64,000 nucleotides of DNA from Panopea generosa. Its lineage: Eukaryota; Mollusca; Bivalvia; Adapedonta; Hiatellidae. Every line of letters begins with the position of its first letter. The first letter of the stretch is position 1. A program made the position numbers and the translations under genes. The notes under the pieces are model-generated. The model ran no database searches. It was not told the DNA's origin and was given only the letters and a program-made list of their open reading frames with translations. The stretch lies in contig CM055901.1 in NCBI GenBank assembly GCA_029582155.1, positions 50,287,206-50,351,205 on the forward strand. Direction: 5' to 3'. This document shows positions 57,185-64,000 of this stretch, in pieces.

Positions 57185-57964
57185 TAATAAACTGTCAAAC
57201 TTTCATTTATTATACTTTAGTTAACAAAGCTGGTTCTCTCAAACCTGTGACCTTTGCAGTGAGAGACAGGAGATTTTACATCAATCTGTCAAAGGGTTCA
57301 CTTCAGTAGAACACAAGCAAGACTTCAAAGGAAACGCCAGAGTAAGAACAAGTCATTTACAAGAGTTTGTATTTATCTTTTACATATTCAAATACATCAA
57401 ATTGAGCTCTAATTAACTTTAATACCATATTGTAATCTTCAATTAGGCTGTCACATCAGATCTGTAATTAAAACCAGTAAGCACATTATACAGAAGCCAA
57501 GCAATTAGATCCGATTTTGAATTTACAATAGGTTTACATCTGTTTTGCTTTTTGTTCTGACATGATGGCAGAAAATTTGCTGTCTGTTGGCAAAGTCTTC
57601 TTAGGTCTGTGTATGTGTGTGTTTCATTGATATCATGCACAATAATAATTAATTGAGGTGAGGTCATGGAAGAAAACCCACTTCAGTGACCTTGTGCTAA
57701 TAAATAAATATACTTAGCTAATTGTATTGCACCTTACATAAGTTTCAGGAGAAATGGTGCCAAGATGAGCACAATACAGTCAGCCATGATCAACCAATGC
57801 TTCTGCTATCGCTCTATTTTCATAAATTAAAAAAATAGACATAATGTAATATTTATTTATCATGAATTTATATTTCGCTTCTTGTTAATGCAACAAACAT
57901 GCAGAGGTGTGAATACACTCTCATGCAATGGGTCAGTTAGATTCTGAAACATCAGACCAAGTAG
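57185..57964. other. Single-copy sequence
   Basis: A 74-codon minus frame at 57443-57667 is non-repetitive but unrecognised. 57215-57310 (cctgtgacctttgcagtgag) may be a decayed family A head. Confidence 0.4.
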
Positions 57965-58330
57965 TGATTAAAACTTCTGAGCAAACATGCTCTAAAACAT
58001 TTGAAAAACAAAGGGTCTAAAAAAACGAAGCAACACAGAGTTTAAAACTCCTCAGCAACACAAGCTTTATAACATCCGAGCAACACTGACTCAAAAACAC
58101 CCAAGAAACCCAGGCTTTAAAACATGCGAGCAACACAGGTTCTTAAAACTTTCAAGCAACACAGGCTTTAAAACACCCAAGCAACACAGGCTTTAAAACA
58201 CCTGAGCAACCCAGGCTCTAAAAGACTTTTAAACATCTTGACAGATGGCTCTTAAAACATCCCAGCAAACTCTCAGCAAATAGGCTCAAACATATATCTG
58301 AGAAAATAAGCTCTAAATCTTCTGAGCAAT
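57965..58330. repeat. Degenerate array, ~25-28 bp unit, about 13 copies
   Basis: gcaacacaggctttaaaaca with cccaa-type linkers. Copies vary in length and decay on both sides. Confidence 0.85.
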
Positions 58331-58369
58331 CAGATTCTGAAATACTAGACCAAATACAGAAATAGCATG

Positions 58370-59095
58370 ATACAATATTAGCTCTAAATCACTAAAATAT
58401 GATAGTAAGGCTCTGAAACACCAGCTTGGAAACACCAGATCAAATAGCCTCTGAAACATCAGCTCTGAAACACCAGATCAAATAGCCTCTGAAACACCAG
58501 ATCAAATAGTCTCTGAAACACCAGCTCTGAAACACCAGATCAAATAGTCTCTGAAACATCAGCTCTGAAACACCAGATCAAATAGTCTCTGAAACACCAG
58601 ATCAAATAGTCTCTGAAACACCAGATCAAATAGCCTCTGAAACATCAGCTCTGAAACACCAGATCAAATAGCCTCTGAAACATCAGCTCTGAAACACCAG
58701 ATCAAATAGTCTCTGAAACACCAGATCAAATAGTCTCTGAAACACCAGCTCTGAAACACCAGATCAAATAGTCTCTGAAACACCAGATCAAATAGCCTCT
58801 GAAACATCAGGTCTGAGACACCAGACCATATAGTCTCTGAAACATCAGGTTCTAGACATCAGACCATATAGTCTCTGAAACATCAGGTTCTAGACATCAG
58901 ACCATATAGTCTCTGAAACATCAGCTCTGAAAAACCAGATCAAATAGGCTCTGAAACACCAGCTCTGAAACACCAGACCATATGGGCTCTGAAATACCAG
59001 GCCAAATAGTCTTTGAAACATCAAGTCTGAAACACCAAAACGAACTGGTCCTGAAACATCAGCTATGAAACACCAAACCAAAAAGGCTGTGAAGC
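58370..59095. repeat. Minisatellite, alternating 24- and 38-bp units, about 25 copies
   Basis: The short unit is aacaccagatcaaatagtct plus ctga. The long unit adds a 14-bp partial copy (aacaccagctctga). Short and long forms alternate irregularly, and copies after 58800 diverge (ccatatagtctc). Its caccagaccaaat motif also occurs at the end of the preceding array. Confidence 0.94.
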
Positions 59096-59718
59096 ATAAA
59101 TAATTGAATTCTCCTGACATCAGTCTCATTACAAATAAATCCACTATTGGGTTCCTTTTAAGTTTGTCATACAATTTACAAATGGGATAACCTTAAATGT
59201 CACTGGCACCATCAATGTGCTATCAGAATGATGACAATGTGAGTTCTGTTTTATTTGTACTTCTGTTATCATCATTGAACACATATTTCATAAATTGCCT
59301 TGAACAATTCACCCTGCACCCATCTAACATCACACATATATGGGCAATCATAGTTAACACACATATAAATATAATTAGTTAATTGTGATGCACTTTTCTA
59401 GATGTCTAGGGATGAGAACCATAGCAAAACAATGTGTCATGCGAAGCTACCATGCCATGTACTATTGTAGATGTATTGTGTTTGCTTCATAGCGATATGG
59501 CATTTGCTTTAGAATTACATCTAAATAGAGCAATCAAAAACTAATTAGAATCGAAATGTTCATTCTTAAAATGGCTTGGCATGCCATTGAACAATTACTG
59601 TACATCAACATGCAAGCAAACTTTTAACAAGACTTTTGCAAGACAATGTTTTTTGTATGGGTCTCATCAATCATTGTATAATATATGTATGAGATATAAA
59701 ATGATTTTAAAGAAAATA
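59096..59718. other. Single-copy sequence
   Basis: No supportable feature. Short frames are without motif. Confidence 0.5.
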
Positions 59719-60063
59719 TCTACACAGTAAATTATAATTTTCTTTGCTGAAAATTCGTGCATTTTAAAGTCAATATCTAGTAAATCATAATTTTCTTCAC
59801 TGAAGATTCGTGCATCTTAAGTCAGTATCTACATAGTAAATCATCATTTTCTTCACTGAAGATTCATGCATCTTAAAAGTCAGTGTCTACACAGTTATTC
59901 ATTGCTGAAGAGTCATGCATCTTAAAGCCAATTTCTACACAGTAAATCATCATCTTCTTTGCTGAAGATTCATGCATCTTAAAGTCAATATCTACACAGT
60001 AAATCATCATTTTCTTCACTGAAGATTCATGCATCTTCAAAGTCAATATCTACCCAGTTAATC
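59719..60063. repeat. Minisatellite, ~57-bp unit, about 6 copies
   Basis: The unit contains atctacacagtaaatcatca, ttttcttcactgaagattca and tgcatcttaaagtca. One copy (about 59887) lacks ~20 bp. Confidence 0.93.
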
Positions 60064-60479
60064 AACATTAGATCAGTTAACCTTACAAACACATATTTCA
60101 CCTCCAACCTCCCTCTTTTCTTTATTATATTATGTATAGTGTTCACATATCTACAATGTAGTATGGTTTAAGTTGTCCATAAGTTTGGTATCTGTTAACA
60201 TCTCTGCCACAGAAAGTATCACAAATGCAGACCCCCATATCCTGCAGATCCAGAAAACATATTATTGAGCACATTCGCCTGGCAGACCCCGAGTCCTGGC
60301 ACTGTCCTCCAAATGCTTCAGCACCATATTAATGTCATTGGTATGACACTAGTAAATATCATTGTTATTTTTACTAGGGATAATCACCAAATGAAGTACC
60401 AGTAATTTTATTTAAAAACTAGCACAGGGGCATGGGACCACTTATCAGGGTAGTGGTGCTTAACTGGTTCAATACGGTA
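60064..60479. other. Single-copy sequence
   Basis: No supportable feature. It ends at the TA that flanks the MITE. Confidence 0.5.
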
Positions 60480-60948
60480 CACTCGGGTCCTGTTATAACG
60501 CAGTTCCCGGGATCCATGGAATGAAACCTGCTTTAGGCAGTACCGCGTTATAAACATCCCAAGGTTTACTGCCCTACGCTATTTGGTTATACTTTTTCAG
60601 GTTGAACTACCATGAACAAACACGTGACAATGTGTGATAAATATGAAGGACCATTGTTTGTAAGTGTAAATCAATTAAAAGCGATGTTGTTTGTAACAAT
60701 AAAATGTTATCATGTCAGTCTGAATTACCAAGGTGTAACTGATGCACAAATACATGGTCACGAGGGAAAACGTACAAGCTCACAAACACTTAGTGATTAA
60801 GTTGAGATTTTTTATAACTTCATCAATTATTTTCCATGGGTTTTTAATGAATCTGGTTTAAAATATCAATTTTAAATTTAGGAGCCATAGAAAAACTGTT
60901 CTATGAGTTTTGCATTTCATTGGACTGCCTTATAACAGGACCCAAGTG
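60480..60948. mobile_element. Non-autonomous Tc1/mariner-type MITE, 469 bp
   Basis: The 25-bp terminal inverted repeats match at 23 of 25 positions: left cactcgggtcctgttataac plus gcagt; right, reverse-complemented, cacttgggtcctgttataag plus gcagt. TA flanks both ends (60478-60479 and 60949-60950), the expected target duplication of this superfamily. An internal copy of the end motif (gcgttataa at about 60545) faces the left end (ttataacgc). The ttataacgc-type ends resemble pogo/Tigger-like elements from memory. A 62-codon frame inside (60612-60800) has no transposase motif. Confidence 0.85.
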
Positions 60949-61140
60949 TATTTTTTATTGTCAGGCAAATCTTATGTAATTATAAAATAAAAGTTTTTAA
61001 TAAAAAATGATTAACTTTCTTATTCAAAGCCTTTCACAACTCATATACTCTGTAGATGTCATTTGTAGATATGCCATTTGTAAATTGGTATTGGTATTTG
61101 CACCCACAAAATGACCTATCTATATGTCATCATGCCATTT

Positions 61141-61226
61141 AATTCATTCATTCATTCATTCATTCATTCATTCATTCATTCATTCATTCATTCATTCATT
61201 CATTCATTCATTCATTCATTCATTCT
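61141..61226. repeat. (ATTC)n microsatellite
   Basis: About 21 perfect copies of the tetranucleotide. Confidence 0.97.
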
Positions 61227-61929
61227 ATTGGTTGTTATAATCAGTCGCTTTTTAAAAAAAAAAGCAATATAAAATATAAATAAAAATAACATAAAAAAAT
61301 ACACACATATTTTGTAATCAATTACTGACATAAAAACCTAGTTTATTAGATATTACAAAACAAATGGGGGAAAAAGTGCGTCACATGAACACACACCTAA
61401 CAACTACAACAATACAGTATTGTAATCCTGGCATAACATGTCAAAGCAATCTTCCGAACAATGGGCGAATACTGAGAATATTGTGTAAAATGAATTGAAA
61501 ATCAGTAGGAGTGAAGCCGTCCCATCACCAGCTTAATCCTGGGCTGATTACTCTCAGCCACTTGAATAAGAACCAGTCCGTATCAACTTCATCTTACAGT
61601 AAACCAGTCTGCAGATCTGCGGAGACAGCATCAGAATCAATAATGTTAAAACAGGAGAAATGCTTTTAGTTTTATGTTGTCTTCATTTTTGCATCATTTA
61701 CAGGAATCAAATCTGGTTAAGCATAAAACTGTATTGTCCTGAATTTTAATGACGTCTTTAAAATAAGTTACATCTGTTTTCTTTTGGGATTGCAGAGAGA
61801 GAGAGAGAGACAAGAATGCGATCAAAGAACTACAAGCACCAGGCACCAATACAAACATTAAGAGACCTAAGAGGGCCTGAGGATGTTCTACGTGTGGCTA
61901 CAGCACATACTTTCCGTACCATTCATTTG
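61227..61929. other. Single-copy sequence with a short GA microsatellite
   Basis: (GA)9-type tract at 61793-61811. Nothing else is supportable. Confidence 0.5.
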
Positions 61930-64000
61930 TAAAAAAAATAAAGTCACCATACAGGACCCTTATATATCCAAACCCCTTGATTTTTCAAAACTTAATTCAC
62001 TCACTTATAGGGATTTGTAATGAGCAGATATGCTTTAAATTTTAAATAGTTTTTTTTTTTTTCACATGGATGCAAAAATGAAAATTTCAGTTTTCCCTAT
62101 AACACTTCTATGTATAAAAGGTACCTTGCAGTATCCCTATATATCCCAGCCCCTTGATTTGCAGAATCTTCAATCCATCGCTAATGTAAGGGTAATTTAT
62201 ATCATATATTGGTATGAACCAGTTTTGACAGAAAGGTTACTGAGAGGAAGATTTATGAAAATTTCCAGTTTTAACCATATTGCCTACTCCCCCTTGCCCA
62301 TGGCCCCTTATGGAAATACAATCCTCTTTATTGAACAAAATCAAATTTACCACTATAAGACTATGCTTTAGATCTCAAACTGAACAGCATATTCACATAA
62401 ATGGATGAAAAAATGAGAAAACTCACAGTCTTACAGGGCCTCTATATATCCCAGTGCCCCTTGACTTGTACAAACTTAAAACTATTAATCTTACCAAATA
62501 TGAACAAATCTGACTGGACGATTGTTGAGAATAAGATTTTTGAAAATGTTCAATTTTAAACTTCTTGTGACCCCACCTGGCCCCTTTTTGTAAGTCGATC
62601 CTTCTAATGAACAAAATCTTATTTGTTAGGACTAGAAGATGCTTCAGAACTCAAAATGAATAAAAAAAATCATAAATGGATGAAAAAAATAGAATTTTCC
62701 ATTTTTCCACATTATTATTAAATAAAACTCCTCTTATACTGGGCCACTATAAATACAAGCCCCTTGATTTGTACAAACTTTAAACCCAAACTCATTGGGA
62801 TAATCTATATTAAATATGAACATATTTGACTGACCGGTTGTTGCAAAGAAGATTTTTTAAAATTTTCTATTTTAACCCTTGTTTGACCCACCCTAGCTGG
62901 CCCCTTACAGAAAGTCATCCTTACTGAACCAAATCTTTTTTTTTTTAAGATGCCTAAGAACTGAAATTGAATAGTAATTTTGCCCAAATGGATGAAAAAA
63001 AATTCTGTTTTCCAATAGTATATAATATCCCCATGTAAAATTCTAAGTCCCCTTACAGGTCCCACGCCATCACATAAGCCCTTCTGGTCTTCGGTAAGAA
63101 GCACTTGAAACAAAATTACTTTATTACTTTATAGTATTAAAAATCATAAATGGATGAAAAAAATAGAATTTTCCATTTTTCCGTAATATTCCTAAATAAA
63201 ACTCTTACAGGGCCCCTATAAATACAAGCCCCTTGATTTGTACAAACTTTAAACCCATACTCATTGGGATATTCTATATTAAAAAAGATTTTTTAATTTT
63301 TTTAATTTTAACCCTTTTTTGACCCGCCCTAGCTGGCCCCTTATGGAAAGTCAATTCTCCTTATTGAACCAAATCTTATTTTTTTAAGATGCCTCAAAAC
63401 TCAAATTGTGTATTAATTTTGCCCAAATGGATGAAAAAATTCTGTTTTCCAATAGTATATATCCCCATGTAAAATTCTAAGTCCCCTTACATGTCACATG
63501 CCATCACATAAGCCCTTCTGGTCTTTGGTAAGTAACACTTGAAACAAAATTACTTTATTACTTTATAGTATTAAAAATCATTAATGGATGAAAAAAATAG
63601 AATTTTCCATTTTTCCGTAATATTCCTAAATAAAACTCTTACAGGGCCCCTATAAATACAAGCCCCTTGATTTGTACAAACTTTAAACCCATACTCATTG
63701 GGATATTCTATATTAAAAAAGATTTTTTAATTTTTTTAATTTTAACCCTTTTTTGACCCGCCCTTAAGCTGGCCCCTTATGGAAAGTCAATTCTCCTTAT
63801 TGAACCAAATCTTATTTTCTAAGATGCCTCAAAACTCAAATTGTGTATTAATTTTGCCCAAATGGATGAAAAAATTCTGTTTTCCAACAGTATATATCCC
63901 CATGTAAAATTCTAAGTCCCCTTACAGGTCCCTTACAGGTCCCACACCATCACATAAGCCCTTCTGGTCTTTGGTTAGAAGCACTTGAAACAAAATTACT
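61930..64000. repeat. Long-period tandem repeat (about 310-474 bp), continues past the window
   Basis: The unit includes aataaaactcttacagggcc, aagccccttgatttgtacaa, ctggccccttatggaaagtc and caaatggatgaaaaaattct. Aligned starts lie near 61930, 62100 and 62410 (diverged), then 62721, 63195 and 63629 (spacings 474 and 434; the later units lack about 40 bp around tatgaacatatttgactg). The last two units are almost identical while the first three are strongly diverged. Frames on either strand (101, 63 and 102 codons) run through without any recognisable domain. Confidence 0.92.

Overview
This window looks like non-coding nuclear DNA from an animal, most probably a bivalve mollusc. It is visibly AT-rich, has no bacterial gene packing, and its longest open frames are all translations of tandem repeats. 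Two things point to molluscs. First, there are many short tRNA-headed retroposons (SINEs) whose central part and AT-rich 3' end resemble what I remember of the molluscan V-SINE/RUDI group. Second, minisatellites are unusually dense. The class-level assignment is an inference; no database was searched. I see no confidently identifiable protein-coding gene, no intact tRNA or rRNA gene and no CRISPR array. The window is best read as intergenic or intronic sequence.

Layout. 0.3-6.7 kb: SINEs around an 85-bp array and a 27-bp array. 8.4-10.7 kb: a 2-kb array of an 18-bp unit with ~0.5-kb higher-order repeats. 11.5-15.1 kb: a 36-bp array that shares an exact motif with a SINE family, followed by a dense SINE cluster. 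15.3-23.7 kb: mostly single-copy sequence with one 118-residue open frame, a ~200-bp near-perfect palindrome (MITE-like), a short array, a possible decayed coding fragment and more SINEs. 23.9-30.6 kb: 68-, 15-, 50- and 34-bp arrays. 31.4-36.3 kb: a near-continuous run of five arrays (36, ~54, 40, 27 and 45 bp). 37.8-49.4 kb: 27-, ~61-, ~87-, ~34-, 47/40/26- and 23-bp arrays separated by single-copy sequence. 49.5-50.8 kb: an internally deleted terminal-inverted-repeat DNA transposon that keeps the start of a BED-like zinc-finger transposase, then a 5'-truncated LINE with an (ATT)n tail. 51.5-52.1 kb: two small, phase-compatible candidate exons on the plus strand. 53.9-60.1 kb: eight arrays almost end to end. 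60.5-60.9 kb: a clean Tc1/mariner-type MITE with TA target duplication. 61.9 kb to the window end: a long-period (310-474 bp) tandem repeat whose last copies are nearly identical and which continues beyond the window.

Summing my interval boundaries, about 20 kb (roughly 30%) is tandem repeat and about another 5 kb is recognisable transposon. The elements do not form a pathway. What links them is genome turnover: SINEs and small DNA transposons insert, and short pieces of SINEs or of neighbouring arrays appear to become units of new minisatellites. The only hints of cellular genes are the candidate exons at 51504-51583/52048-52132 (+) and 44365-44467 (-), all unidentified and low confidence.
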